A stretch of DNA of 64,000 nucleotides, taken from the NCBI GenBank assembly GCA_964391805.1, contig CAYMNK010000002.1, positions 155,869 to 219,868 of the forward strand, in the 5' to 3' direction. The DNA is from RUG14300 sp964391805. Lineage in GTDB: Bacteria > Bacillota > Clostridia > Christensenellales > CAG-1252. Each line of letters starts with the position of its first letter. Within the stretch, counting starts at the first letter, position 1. The notes beneath the pieces are model-generated. The model worked only from the letters and a program-made list of their open reading frames with translations, was not told the origin of the DNA and did no database searches. A program made the position numbers and the translations under genes. Of this stretch, positions 8,289-17,084 are shown piece after piece.

Positions 8289-9626
8289 ATGAAAAACTTT
8301 TTCAAAACAATTGCCGTATTCATATTGATAGGTACAAGCGTCTTTTTCGGAATCACCTATTATAAAACCTTCGTTCAAGAAGAAGTTAAAGCCGAAAGCA
8401 ATAACACAAACAATGGTGTCGAAAGTGTATTAACGCCAAGTGCGCCTTCAATCGATAAAGATGATGAAATAATCGAAGCTCCTACGATTTTTAGGTCGGA
8501 ACTGCCGAGAAAGGCTACTGTAACAACAAACGGTTTTATAAATAATGTAGGCGGTTACGGTGAAGAAGAATTTAAGGAATATTATAAACTTGCCAATAGA
8601 TATTTTGTAATTCTTCAATCGACTTCGGATAATTGCGATATAGAATCAAAAGGTAGCGGAATCGCTATCGCCGTGTTCGACCAAACAGGAGAATTGCAAT
8701 CGGTTTCTTCGCTAAAATCGGATAACACCGAAAAGTATTTGTCTTCTTGTTTGTACGACAACGGCATCATGATTGCGACCTCATCCGCAAATGGTGTAAG
8801 CGTATATGCTTATGATTTGAACGGCGGTGTGGATAGACTTCTGCTCCCCATAAAAGCAGACAATTGCATTACATATTATTATTCATCGGGCGTTATTTTG
8901 GCTTGTTTTAGCGAGAACGAAGCAAAAATCTTTTCTATAAGCGCATCACTCGGAATCAATTATCAAACATCATTTTCTGCGGAAGGAATGACCAAGCCGA
9001 TTGCCTTATTCAAAAGCGGTACATTTACACTATTTGCAAACGGCGATAACGGCGGTAGAATATTCAATTTCGAACTTAGCGGAAGTCATTCATCGATCAA
9101 GATAAATCGCATACTCGATGTAATTCCTACAAAAGAAGGCTATCTATTAGCCACCATTAGCGGAGGAATGATCTACCTGCAGAGATACTCGTATAGTTTG
9201 GAGGCATTGGGGACAGATAATCTTAGTGCCGGGGATAACGCTAAGATCGGAAGTGCCGATAACGGCTATTATGTTATTGTTTACGGCGCAAATAAACAAA
9301 CTCAAAGTTATTTTCTATGCAATCACTATGATGTGGTTAGCGTCAATTCTACCGATTATCCCGGTTTTACCGACGTAGGTGAAATGATACTATATAACAG
9401 TTCTTTTTATTTTAAGGCGGTCAATCGCAAAGGGTGCTCTCTTTACCGCTACGATATTAATGGGCATACCGCAAGCAGTGTATGGGATGAAGACAACACT
9501 AACGGACTAAAGTTTTCACTTGACAGCGATCGTATTACCCTATTCTACACATCTCGCTCGGCTGTCGGCGACTACATAAATAATTGGGGCGAAGGCGATG
9601 TGTGGATAAATGCAATCGATTACTAA
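8289..9626 (+). CDS. Membrane-anchored exported protein, propeller-like, unknown function
   Basis: A 445-codon gene preceded by CAGGGGG, which fixes the start at 8289 rather than at an ATG 24 codons earlier. Residues about 5-27 form an uncleaved signal-anchor helix. A Glu/Ser/Asn-rich linker follows, and then a long beta-rich extracellular region. That region contains repeated strand pairs ending in aromatic residues (KNGSGVSVYAYDL-like, NGYYVIVYG), suggesting a propeller of several blades. No catalytic motif is seen. It is the first gene of a plus-strand run with a small membrane protein, YtfJ, a D,D-carboxypeptidase and a pseudouridine synthase, so a role in envelope or spore formation is possible but unproven. 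Confidence 0.65.
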   Translation: MKNFFKTIAVFILIGTSVFFGITYYKTFVQEEVKAESNNTNNGVESVLTPSAPSIDKDDEIIEAPTIFRSELPRKATVTTNGFINNVGGYGEEEFKEYYKLANRYFVILQSTSDNCDIESKGSGIAIAVFDQTGELQSVSSLKSDNTEKYLSSCLYDNGIMIATSSANGVSVYAYDLNGGVDRLLLPIKADNCITYYYSSGVILACFSENEAKIFSISASLGINYQTSFSAEGMTKPIALFKSGTFTLFANGDNGGRIFNFELSGSHSSIKINRILDVIPTKEGYLLATISGGMIYLQRYSYSLEALGTDNLSAGDNAKIGSADNGYYVIVYGANKQTQSYFLCNHYDVVSVNSTDYPGFTDVGEMILYNSSFYFKAVNRKGCSLYRYDINGHTASSVWDEDNTNGLKFSLDSDRITLFYTSRSAVGDYINNWGEGDVWINAIDY

Positions 9627-9652
9627 AAATCATGAATAACATTTAAGCGATC

Positions 9653-10102
9653 ATGAATACTAAAGTCATGATCCTTTTATTTTTAGTGGCGGTGCCTTTG
9701 ATATGCTTGGCTCAAATTCGCATGGAAAAGAATGCAATATCCCTCGAAGTATATATATGGAGTTTTAAGTTAATTACCATCCAAATCGACAAAAAAGCAC
9801 ATATTACCATCAACAGAAAAAGATTCCACAAAAAGAAGACAAAACACAGAATAGTAATATCACCTTTAGTATTCACTTCCCTTGGTCTCAAATTGTTTAT
9901 CCAACTCAACGCGGATTCGGATGCGTTCGCTAAGGCTCTAATCCAAGGGATAGGAATATGCCTAAAAAATTACGGAAAACTATGGGTGATAGATACTAAT
10001 AATCCTTCTGTTTCATTGTCGTTGTACGGAAAATTCACGGTTTTTAAAATATTATCCGCCGTTTTGACTAATACTAAGGTTGTAAGGAAAAAAATAAAAT
10101 GA
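9653..10102 (+). CDS. Small membrane protein upstream of ytfJ
   Basis: The 149-residue product has an N-terminal hydrophobic segment at about residues 4-22. A basic stretch follows (HITINRKRFHKKKTKHR), then further hydrophobic and beta-rich sequence ending in a KKIK tail. The stop overlaps the next start (ATGA), so it is coupled to the YtfJ gene. In Bacillus the gene before ytfJ encodes a DUF2953 membrane protein (YtfI) with a similar plan of one N-terminal helix plus an exposed domain. This protein could be a short, diverged counterpart, an inference from position and layout only. No clear sequence motif supports that name. Confidence 0.6.
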   Translation: MNTKVMILLFLVAVPLICLAQIRMEKNAISLEVYIWSFKLITIQIDKKAHITINRKRFHKKKTKHRIVISPLVFTSLGLKLFIQLNADSDAFAKALIQGIGICLKNYGKLWVIDTNNPSVSLSLYGKFTVFKILSAVLTNTKVVRKKIK

Positions 10103-10446
10103 ATGATACTGAATTATTTTCTATAATGGTAAACAACCTAAAAGAACTTGTGGATTCGGACACCGTAATCGGTAAAGAAATTACTACTCCGAATAATAGT
10201 TTGATTATTCCAATCTCAAAGGTATCGGTAGGGATAGTTTCGGGAAGCGGAGAATCGATGGAAGGCGTGCTAAAAAAGGGGTTTCAATCTGCCGGTGGAG
10301 GCGGTGCAGGTGGTTCGGTAGTCCCGCTTGGATTTTTGGTGATGAACGACACCAATACAAAATTTATAGCTATCGATAAGGAAGAAAACAGCAAATGGAC
10401 CAATCTAATAAATTCGGCAATAGATCTTCTAAAACCTACGAAATAG
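10099..10446 (+). CDS. ytfJ: GerW/YtfJ family sporulation protein
   Basis: The 115-residue product matches YtfJ (GerW) along its length. It has an N-terminal helix ending VDSDTVIGKEITTPN, the strand NSLIIPISKVSVGIVSGSG, a glycine-rich loop at about residues 65-73, then VPLGFLVM and the closing helix. In Bacillus this protein is made in the forespore and is needed for processing of a germination-related protein. Its presence is the best sign that this organism comes from a spore-forming lineage. It overlaps the previous gene by four bases, and its 3' end overlaps the start of the downstream D,D-carboxypeptidase gene by about 50 bases. Confidence 0.85.
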   Translation: MNDTELFSIMVNNLKELVDSDTVIGKEITTPNNSLIIPISKVSVGIVSGSGESMEGVLKKGFQSAGGGGAGGSVVPLGFLVMNDTNTKFIAIDKEENSKWTNLINSAIDLLKPTK

Positions 10447-11495
10447 TCAGGTTCACCGCCCTTTTGTTATTGTTTTTAATTGTCTCGGTCGTTGCATTGT
10501 CCGCAAGCGTTACCTCTGCGTCTGCCGAGGATATAACCGCTATCAACAGCGGTTCTTCTTTTATCGTTATCGAAAAGAATAGCGGAAGAATATTGGCGGG
10601 GAATAACATAAACGCAAGAATGGAACCTGCAAGTACAACCAAGATATTGACGGCTATATGTGTGCTTGAAAACTGCAATATTGAAGATTACATCTCTATT
10701 CCTAAGTCTGCAGAAAATACGGACGGTTCGTCCATCTATCTAAAATGCGGTGAAAGATGGAAAATAAAAGATCTTCTGTACGGACTGATGCTTCGTTCGG
10801 GAAACGATTCGGCAGTTGCCCTATCGTCGATTTTCGGTGTTGAAGATGACTTTGCGGAACTAATGAATTTGACCGCAATTAAGTGCGGTGCTTATTATTC
10901 GCATTTTGTCAATCCTCACGGTTTGCCCGACGATAATCACTATACAACCGCTTACGATCTCGCAATGATAACAGCATACGCTTATAAAAACGAGGAATTC
11001 AAAAAAATAGTGGCTACCACTCATTACTATTATGATTACAATGGTGAAAGGCGGTGTTTTGTCAATAAAAACAAGCTTCTAAATCAATTCGAAGGGGCTA
11101 ACGGCGTGAAAACGGGATATACGAAGCGCGCAGGTCGATGTTTGGTTTTCGGAGCCGAAAGAAACGGTATGCAATTAATCTCCGTAGTTTTGAATGAACC
11201 TAATATGTGGCAAAAATCGGCATATCTCTTGGAAGAATACTTCACGAGATACGCAATTAGACGAATACTGTCGAAAGAAGATTTTAAAGCGGTTACAGTA
11301 GACGGCAAGACGGTTTTTGTGCATACCCTTAACGACCTCTGCTATCCAATGACGGATGACGAACTCGATGAAATCGATATTTCTTATACCATCCGCTCTA
11401 ACCAAAAAACTCTCAAATCTAATACCGAAATTGGTACCGTAAATATAAAAATAGCAAATCGCTTGATTTTTAGCGAAAAAGTATATACAATATAA
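10395..11495 (+). CDS. D-alanyl-D-alanine carboxypeptidase (PBP5/DacF family, S11)
   Basis: The 366-residue product has a signal peptide or signal anchor at about residues 18-45 (ending SASAE) and the three penicillin-binding motifs of peptidase family S11. STTK is at 80-83 with the nucleophile Ser80, SGN at 135-137, and KTG at 239-241. Such enzymes trim the terminal D-Ala from peptidoglycan stem peptides outside the cell. A short beta domain follows after residue 280, without the usual C-terminal amphipathic anchor. The start ATG overlaps ytfJ but has AAGGAAG at a suitable distance. The pairing with ytfJ resembles the location of dacF- or dacB-type genes in sporulation loci, suggesting a cortex role; this is inference. 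Confidence 0.88.
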   Translation: MDQSNKFGNRSSKTYEIVRFTALLLLFLIVSVVALSASVTSASAEDITAINSGSSFIVIEKNSGRILAGNNINARMEPASTTKILTAICVLENCNIEDYISIPKSAENTDGSSIYLKCGERWKIKDLLYGLMLRSGNDSAVALSSIFGVEDDFAELMNLTAIKCGAYYSHFVNPHGLPDDNHYTTAYDLAMITAYAYKNEEFKKIVATTHYYYDYNGERRCFVNKNKLLNQFEGANGVKTGYTKRAGRCLVFGAERNGMQLISVVLNEPNMWQKSAYLLEEYFTRYAIRRILSKEDFKAVTVDGKTVFVHTLNDLCYPMTDDELDEIDISYTIRSNQKTLKSNTEIGTVNIKIANRLIFSEKVYTI

Positions 11496-11522
11496 CTATC
11501 AAATCAAAAGGTAGTATTGTAT

Positions 11523-12230
11523 ATGAGAATTAATAAATATATAGCCGAGTGCGGAATTACATCGAGAAGAGGTGCTGACGAACTTATTAGACAAGGCAAG
11601 GTCAGCGTTAACGGTAAAATTATATCCGAGCTGGGCTTGGATATCAATCCCGATGTAGACAGAGTCATCGTTGACGGTAAAAAAATCAGACACAGCAGTA
11701 AACACGTTTACATTATGTTCTATAAGCCGAAGGGATGTATTTGCTCCGCTTCCGATGAACATGGCAGGAAAACGGTGTACGATTACCTTAACATCAATCA
11801 AAAACTCGCTATTGTCGGTAGACTTGACTATGATTCCGAAGGATTGCTCCTACTCACCAATGACGGCGAAATGGTTAATAAGCTAACACACCCTTCCAAT
11901 ATGGTTCCTAAGACATATTTGGTCAAGACCGAAGGCGAATTTACCGATGACGAAATCAAAAAGCTCAAGGGTAAAGTCGATATTGGCGAAGGTGAAGAAA
12001 CATCGGGTGCAAGCGTTGCATTACTCGAAAAAGGTGACGGCAAAAGTAAATTGCGCATAACCATTCGCGAAGGTAAAAACCGCGAAATTCGTCGTATGTG
12101 CGAAAGCTTAAACAAAAACGTAATATTCTTGAAACGAATAGAGATTGCGGGCGTACGCTTGGGCGGACTCGCAAGAGGCACATACCGTTACTTGACACCT
12201 AAGGAAATAGAATTACTCCGCAAGGCGTAA
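11523..12230 (+). CDS. Pseudouridine synthase, RsuA/RluB/RluE/RluF family
   Basis: The 235-residue product has an N-terminal S4 RNA-binding domain (MRINKYIAECGITSRRGADE, about 1-60) and a catalytic domain. That domain contains the signature GRLDYDSEGLLLLTNDG with the catalytic aspartate, and the later KNREIRRMCE and LKRIEI motifs. Enzymes of this family convert specific uridines in rRNA; RluB-type proteins act on 23S rRNA and RsuA-type on 16S. In Firmicutes this gene usually follows a D,D-carboxypeptidase or segregation genes, as here, which favours an RluB-like role. The start is either ATG 11523 or TTG 11517; AAAAGG lies at 11506-11511. A terminator follows. Confidence 0.9.
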   Translation: MRINKYIAECGITSRRGADELIRQGKVSVNGKIISELGLDINPDVDRVIVDGKKIRHSSKHVYIMFYKPKGCICSASDEHGRKTVYDYLNINQKLAIVGRLDYDSEGLLLLTNDGEMVNKLTHPSNMVPKTYLVKTEGEFTDDEIKKLKGKVDIGEGEETSGASVALLEKGDGKSKLRITIREGKNREIRRMCESLNKNVIFLKRIEIAGVRLGGLARGTYRYLTPKEIELLRKA

Positions 12231-12253
12231 TAGTCAATAATATCAAAATTCAT

Positions 12254-12288
12254 AAAGGACAGTGGAACGCACCATTGTTCTTTTTTTT
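12254..12288 (+). terminator. Rho-independent terminator
   Basis: AAGGACAGTGG at about 12255-12265 pairs with CCATTGTTCTT through two G-U pairs, followed by eight T. It ends the transcription unit that includes ytfJ and the pseudouridine synthase. Confidence 0.85.
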
Positions 12289-12329
12289 ACAGGCGTTATA
12301 AAAAAAGGTTGGGATTTTTTTACAAGGAT

Positions 12330-12900
12330 TTAAGATACTGCTCGGCTGTACCTTGGCAGTAACAATAGGTTTTAGTTATTGTATCATCATTTTATAAAAT
12401 GGAATAAGATTCCAATGCTATGCATTGCCCTGTGGGTTCGACTACAGTCTATCGACTTTCGCTCAGAATGACAATATTGGGCGCTTACGCTTACCGTGAT
12501 ACGGATGCAGATACCGACGCAATGCGTCACTGCTTCGCAGTTCGACTGCGTGTTTCACACTCCGCGCAGTATGACAAATGGTATGTGCGTTAGCGTTCGC
12601 AAGATACCAAATTGTTACACAATTTGATTCTCGCTACGCTCGAATTTCGACTACGCTCAGTATGACGGCGAACTCAAAATGACAAGATTTGTCGCTATCG
12701 CTTGCCATTATATGGAATCAGATACCGACGCGATGCGTCGCCCTATCGGGTTCGACTACGCTTAGGCTTCGCTCAGTATGACAAAAATGCAAGCTGTGCT
12801 TGCGCGATATGTGTCTGACGACACGCGATATAGCTTCGCTGCGATATGTGCCTTTGGCACGCGATATGTTGCTTCGCAACGCCGTGGTTTTTTTAATTGA
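12330..12900 (+). repeat. Dispersed structured repeat, long composite copy 3
   Basis: This is the longest repeat block in the window. It contains GATACTGCTCGG, a second start GGAATAAGATTCC with AATGCtatGCATT, then GGGTTCGACTAC and CGCTCAGAATGAC. Further units start at about 12509 and 12716 (AGATACCGACGC), and an inverted-repeat module lies at 12595-12673. The 3' part (12780-12890) is a tandem series of units of the form CGATATnTGC...GCGATAT with varying inner stems. No protein-coding gene is credible here. Confidence 0.85.
12595..12673 (+). repeat. TIR-bounded repeat module (variant ends GTTCGC/GCGAAC)
   Basis: It begins GTTCGCAAGATACC and ends TATGACGGCGAAC. It holds the inner palindrome AAATTGTTACACAATTT and the stem CTACGCTCGAATTTCG. 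The ends pair with each other and differ from other copies in a compensating way. Confidence 0.75.
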
Positions 12901-12927
12901 TTTTTTTAACAAAGGAACATATTAATA

Positions 12928-13012
12928 GTGCAAAATAAAAAGCAAGTGCGAGGACTTGCTTTGGCGGGAGATTACTAATCTCCCCACACACTTGTTATAT
13001 ATTGTTGTCACA
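12928..13012 (+). repeat. Second dispersed hairpin repeat, copy A
   Basis: It starts GTGCAAAATAAAAAGC with the stem AAGCAAGTgcgaggACTTGCTT. The second stem is GGGAGATTactAATCTCCC, followed by a tail near CACTTGTTATATATTGTTGTC. The same layout occurs at 13992-14073 and 29339-29424. Confidence 0.8.
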
Positions 13013-13049
13013 ATTTGTGAAAGGTTATGCATTATGAGATACTTTTTTT

Positions 13050-13180
13050 ATGCGGATTAGATACTGCAAGGCTGTGCCTTGCACTGCTTCGCAGTTCGAC
13101 TACAGACTTCGTCTTGCGCTCAGTATGACGGGAGGGAAACCAGTATGACAGCGGACGACTCAGTATGACATCTGACGGTA
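13050..13180 (+). repeat. Dispersed structured repeat, copy 4
   Basis: It begins GGATTAGATACTGCAAGG with GCAAGGctgtgCCTTGC, CTGCttcGCAG, TTCGACTAC, AGACttcGTCT and GCGCTCAGTATGACGGGA. Two further CAGTATGACA strings follow. It ends a few bases from the stop of the small membrane protein gene. Confidence 0.8.
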
Positions 13181-13185
13181 TGTGA

Positions 13186-13365
13186 TTATTGGTTTTGACG
13201 GGTGCAACAATTATTACCGAATAAATTACCACCACTCAATAAAAGTGCTAAGGTCGTGAATATCAATACCGTACTGCCGGTATCGTTGATTCCATCCGCT
13301 CCTGTAAAACTGAACACCAACAAGAGTATTAAAATAAATAGGATATTGCCATTATTAGTAAACAT
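13186..13365 (-). CDS. Small membrane protein, 59 residues
   Basis: A 59-codon gene starting at the ATG at 13363-13365, which has GGGGG five bases upstream on the minus strand. The protein opens MFTNNGNILFILILLLVF and has two hydrophobic stretches, about residues 8-20 and 31-43. They are joined by a polar TGADGINDTG loop, and a GGNLFGNNCC tail follows. Small proteins with this plan, two short hydrophobic segments and Gly/Asn-rich ends, are common in spore-forming Firmicutes, but I cannot assign a family. It diverges from the ArsR gene and ends in a structured repeat. Coding is supported by the ribosome binding site and the coherent hydrophobic pattern. Confidence 0.55.
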   Translation of the reverse strand: MFTNNGNILFILILLLVFSFTGADGINDTGSTVLIFTTLALLLSGGNLFGNNCCTRQNQ

Positions 13366-13425
13366 AAAAACCCCCATATTCGACTTATAATTATTTATTA
13401 TCCTATGTAAGGTCAAAATAACGCA

Positions 13426-13454
13426 TTGACATTAGATTATATGTGTTTTATTCT
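13426..13454 (+). promoter_or_regulatory. Promoter of the ArsR-family gene
   Basis: TTGACA at 13426-13431 and TATTCT at 13449-13454 are separated by 17 bases. The expected transcription start, about seven bases on, coincides with the GTG codon at 13461. Confidence 0.6.
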
Positions 13455-13460
13455 TAAAAG

Positions 13461-13799
13461 GTGAATACATTTAAACTCAATAAGCATGTCGAAAGCCTAA
13501 TAACATATTATTTACCCGATAGAGATAAACTCGAAAAAATGGGATACCTTTTCTATTTATTCTCCGATAAAACACGGCTAAAAATACTATTCGGGTTGTC
13601 TATTAGCGAAATGTGTGTAGGTGATATCAGTTTTACAACGAACCTTAACCGAACTACCGTTTCACATCAGCTGACACTTATGAAAAAGGAAGGTTTGGTA
13701 AAATCTCGTAATGAAGGTAAGCTGAAAATATATTCAATTAGTAACCATATACTTACCGAAGTGCTTAAATTGGGAGCGGAGTACATTTTACAGTCGTAA
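13461..13799 (+). CDS. ArsR/SmtB-family transcriptional regulator
   Basis: The 112-residue product is a small winged-helix protein. LFSDKTRLKILFGL, GDISFTTNLNRTTVSHQLTLMKKEGLV and a wing with SRNEGKLKIYSI follow the ArsR pattern from about residue 30 onward. The recognition helix is TTVSHQL. The ArsR metal box around ELCVCDL is replaced by EMCVGDIS, so only one cysteine of the classical CxC pair remains and the effector may not be a soft metal. The GTG start has no usable ribosome binding site at normal distance. The promoter position suggests that the mRNA may begin at or near the start codon. No target operon is adjacent on the same strand. Confidence 0.8.
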   Translation: MNTFKLNKHVESLITYYLPDRDKLEKMGYLFYLFSDKTRLKILFGLSISEMCVGDISFTTNLNRTTVSHQLTLMKKEGLVKSRNEGKLKIYSISNHILTEVLKLGAEYILQS

Positions 13800-13878
13800 T
13801 TATATGTGTAAAAAGTATAGGCGTTTCGATAATCAATTTGTATATGGTTATATTACAAATCTTTATGAATATAAAATT

Positions 13879-13962
13879 AGATACCGACGCTTCGCGTCGC
13901 CCTGTCGGGTTCAACTACGCTTAGTATGACATTGATGGGTCGCTGACGCTTGCCTTAATATG
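13879..13962 (+). repeat. Dispersed structured repeat, short copy 5
   Basis: It has AGATACCGACGCttcGCGTCGCCC, GGGTTCAACTACGC and TTAGTATGACATTGATGGGT. The middle hairpin is missing, so this is a shortened copy. Confidence 0.75.
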
Positions 13963-13991
13963 GATTTTTTGTAGAAATAATTAGAAAGTAG

Positions 13992-14073
13992 GTGCAAAAT
14001 AAAAAGCAAGTGCGATGACTTGCTTTGGCGGGCGCTTACTAAGCGCCCCTACTTTTGTAATATATTATTGTCG
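13992..14073 (+). repeat. Second dispersed hairpin repeat, copy B
   Basis: It starts GTGCAAAATAAAAAGC with AAGCAAGTgcgatgACTTGCTT, then GGGCGCTTactAAGCGCCC and CTACTTTTGTAATATATTATTG. The second stem differs from copy A at several paired positions. Confidence 0.8.
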
Positions 14074-14114
14074 TTTTTTATTAAATAGTGTATGCTATGG
14101 AAGATTCTTTAGTA

Positions 14115-14222
14115 TGGAATCAGATACCGATGCCAAAGGCATCGCGGCTACGCCGTTCGACTTCGCTTACGCTACGCTCAGTATGACGGGACGGGAATCA
14201 ATATGACGGCGTAGTATGATAG
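14115..14222 (+). repeat. Dispersed structured repeat, copy 6
   Basis: It begins GGAATCAGATACCGATGCC with the stem GATGCCaaaGGCATC, then GGCtacGCC, TTCGACTTCGCT, CGCTCAGTATGACGGGACG and a final ATATGACGGCG. It lies directly downstream of valS. Confidence 0.8.
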
Positions 14223-14239
14223 GAAGGTAATCTTTTTTA

Positions 14240-16873
14240 CTATTTAAGGACTTCGAGCATTTTGAGTCTTTCGAGTAATTTGTCGAGTTTTTCTTTGTTT
14301 GCGGAAAGTTTACTCTTTTCGTTATCGACAAGATTTTGAGGTGCCCTTGATATAAAGCCTTGATTATTAAGCATCTTCTCGCCTCTCTCGATTTCTTTGA
14401 GCATCTTATCCTTTTCAATAGTCAAGCGTGCAATTTCTTTTTCGGCATCTACAAGGTCACCTAAAGGAATATAGATACTACCTATTGCCGTAACTGCAGA
14501 TTGAACGTTTTCGGGTATTTGCTCGTTAGTAATGAAATCAATACTCGATACACCTGCAAGTTTCTTGATATAATCTCCGCACTTGGTTACAAACTTTTCG
14601 TCTTCGGTTACAAGCATCAATTCAATCTTTTTAGAGGGAATTAATTTAACATCGGCTCTAATATTACGGATAGTACGAATCAATTCCATAATCTTGGCAA
14701 ATGCGTTTGCTTCCTTATTGTATGCGAACTTTTGTACAGGCTTGGGCCAAGCTTCGAGCATAATTGTTTCGCTTCTATTGGGGAGTGATTGATAGATCTT
14801 TTCGGTTACAAACGGAATAATAGGATGTAACAGTTTAAGGATTTTATCAAGAACATATACAAGTACGGTCAAAGTATCGCTCTTTGCCTTAGCGTTTTCG
14901 CTGTATAATACGGGTTTAACCAACTCGATATACCAGTCGCAGAATTCGCTCCATACAAAATCGTACAAACGATTGGATGCGTTACCGATTTCATACTTCT
15001 CTAAATTCTTAGTAACATCGCGAATAACTCCGTTTAGTCTATTGAGTATCCACTTATCAGCCATGGTTTTCTTAACAGTCATGATGTCGCCTAATTCTAC
15101 GTTTTCGGCATTCATCAAAACAAATCTCGATGCATTCCATACCTTATTGATAAAGTTACGACAAGACTCAACCTTGGTGTTAGAAAATCTCGTATCGTTA
15201 CCCGGAGAAATACCGTAAGCAAGAGCGAATCTCAATGAGTCGGCTCCGTAGTTGTCGATAATTTCCAAAGGATCGATACCGTTGCCTAACGATTTACTCA
15301 TCTTACGACCTTTTTCATCACGAACTAAACCGTGAATAAGAACGTCTTTAAACGGAACTTCGCCCATATGTTCGATTCCCGAGAAAATCATTCTTGCTAC
15401 CCAGAAGAATATAATGTCGTATGCTGTGATAAGCACGTTTGTCGGATAGAAATACTCGAGGTCCTCGGTCTTATCGGGCCAACCTAATGTCGAGAACGGC
15501 CACAAAGCGGAGGAGAACCAAGTGTCGAGAACGTCTTCGTCTTGTTTAAGATGAACGCTACCGCACTTCGGACACTTTTCGGGGGTGGTTTCGGATACAA
15601 TGGTTTCACCGCATTCGCAGTACCAAGCGGGAATTCTATGTCCCCACCAAAGTTGTCTGGAAACACACCAGTCCTTGATATTATTCATCCAGTTATAATA
15701 TACGCCCGAAAAACGATCGGGAATAAATCTCGTTTCTTTATTCTTAACTGCTTCGATAGCAGGTTTAGCAAGAGGTTGCATCTTAACGAACCATTGCTGA
15801 TTTTTACCTAAAATGGTTTCGATAGTGGTATGACAACGGTAACATGCGCCTACATTATGGGTGTATGCTTCCTTCTTAACAAGGAAACCGCCCTCTTCGA
15901 GCCTCTTTTCAATGAGTTTACGAGCTTCGAAGCGGTCAAGTCCCGAAAATTCGCCATAGCCCTCTACAACGGTAGCATCGTCATTGAATACGCGAATTTG
16001 AGGTAGGTCGTGTCTTAAGCCGACTTCGTAGTCATTGGGATCGTGTGCAGGTGTAATCTTAACTGCACCGGTACCGAAATCGGTCTCTACATATGCATCC
16101 TGAACCAACGGAATTTCTCTATTGACAAGAGGTAAAATGAGAGTCTTACCGAAAAACTCTTTATATCTATCATCGTTAGGATTGACTGCAACCGCTGTAT
16201 CGCCTAATAAGGTTTCGGGACGTGTGGTTGCTACAATAACTTCACCCGATCCGTCCTTGAAAGGATAGCGAATATGCCATAGGAAGGATGCTTGTTCTTC
16301 ATATTCGACTTCGGCATCGCTTATCGCCGTACCACAACACGGACACCAATTGACAATTCTATTACCTCTGTACATCAAGCCTTTATTGTATAAATGTACG
16401 AATACTCTCTTGACTGCCTTGTTACATTTATCATCCATAGTAAACGCAAGTCTATCCCAGTCACAAGAGTCACCTAAACACTTTAACTGCTCGATAATTC
16501 TATTACCATATTTTTCCTTCCAAGCCCACGCTCTTTTGAGGAAGCCTTCACGACCTACCGATTCTTTGGTAAGTCCTTCTTTTTTCATAGCTTCTACGAT
16601 TTTAACCTCGGTAGCAATGCTTGCATGGTCGACACCGGGTAGCCATAAAGTAGAATACCCTTGCATCCTCTTAAAACGAACGATGGTATCTTGTATAGTC
16701 TCATTGAGTGCATGTCCCATATGTAATTGACCGGTAATATTGGGTGGCGGAATTACAACGGTAAACGGTTTCTTATTCTTATCCGGTTCCGCATGAAAAT
16801 ACTTGTTATTCTGCCAAAAATCGTAAATCTCTTTTTCAAAAGATGTCGGTTGATAGGTTTTTTCCATTTCCAT
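14240..16873 (-). CDS. valS: Valine--tRNA ligase
   Basis: The 877-residue product is a complete class I aminoacyl-tRNA synthetase. HMGH (residues 51-54) and KMSKS (about residue 525, in GRKMSKSLGNG) are the nucleotide-binding signatures. NWCPCCGTAISDAEVEY and the editing-domain strand TTRPETLLGDTAVAVNP identify the ValRS type. A C-terminal coiled coil (about 810-877, EIARLTIEKDKMLKEIE) is the usual tRNA-binding arm. The enzyme charges tRNA-Val in the cytoplasm. The start has GGAG eight bases upstream. No T-box leader is visible in the roughly 200 bases upstream, which also carry the divergent ABC transporter. No clear intrinsic terminator follows; a structured repeat begins at its 3' side. 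Confidence 0.97.
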   Translation of the reverse strand: MEMEKTYQPTSFEKEIYDFWQNNKYFHAEPDKNKKPFTVVIPPPNITGQLHMGHALNETIQDTIVRFKRMQGYSTLWLPGVDHASIATEVKIVEAMKKEGLTKESVGREGFLKRAWAWKEKYGNRIIEQLKCLGDSCDWDRLAFTMDDKCNKAVKRVFVHLYNKGLMYRGNRIVNWCPCCGTAISDAEVEYEEQASFLWHIRYPFKDGSGEVIVATTRPETLLGDTAVAVNPNDDRYKEFFGKTLILPLVNREIPLVQDAYVETDFGTGAVKITPAHDPNDYEVGLRHDLPQIRVFNDDATVVEGYGEFSGLDRFEARKLIEKRLEEGGFLVKKEAYTHNVGACYRCHTTIETILGKNQQWFVKMQPLAKPAIEAVKNKETRFIPDRFSGVYYNWMNNIKDWCVSRQLWWGHRIPAWYCECGETIVSETTPEKCPKCGSVHLKQDEDVLDTWFSSALWPFSTLGWPDKTEDLEYFYPTNVLITAYDIIFFWVARMIFSGIEHMGEVPFKDVLIHGLVRDEKGRKMSKSLGNGIDPLEIIDNYGADSLRFALAYGISPGNDTRFSNTKVESCRNFINKVWNASRFVLMNAENVELGDIMTVKKTMADKWILNRLNGVIRDVTKNLEKYEIGNASNRLYDFVWSEFCDWYIELVKPVLYSENAKAKSDTLTVLVYVLDKILKLLHPIIPFVTEKIYQSLPNRSETIMLEAWPKPVQKFAYNKEANAFAKIMELIRTIRNIRADVKLIPSKKIELMLVTEDEKFVTKCGDYIKKLAGVSSIDFITNEQIPENVQSAVTAIGSIYIPLGDLVDAEKEIARLTIEKDKMLKEIERGEKMLNNQGFISRAPQNLVDNEKSKLSANKEKLDKLLERLKMLEVLK

Positions 16874-17084
16874 AACATATCTCCAAGTAAGTTATCTTTA
16901 CTAAATTATTATACATAAATATAGCAATCAAATCAATTAAAAACACGAAAAAATAACACTGAAAACACGAAAAAGTCTCCAATTTACCAAAACACCTATA
17001 AATAATAACCACGATAAAGGTAACTGTAATCAAAAATAGAGAATAAACTGTATTAATTTCAAAACATAGGAGATCATAAACAAA

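Noticed and set aside
13461..13799. Start at internal ATG 13539 of the ArsR gene
   Set aside because: It would remove the N-terminal helix needed for the fold and has no ribosome binding site.
12330..14225. Repeated short strings resembling a CRISPR array
   Set aside because: Spacing is irregular, units are themselves hairpin-rich and vary in both arms, and no cas genes are present.
16874..17084. Possible T-box leader for valS
   Set aside because: The region upstream of the start has no T-box sequence or specifier hairpin and is only about 200 bases shared with a divergent gene.
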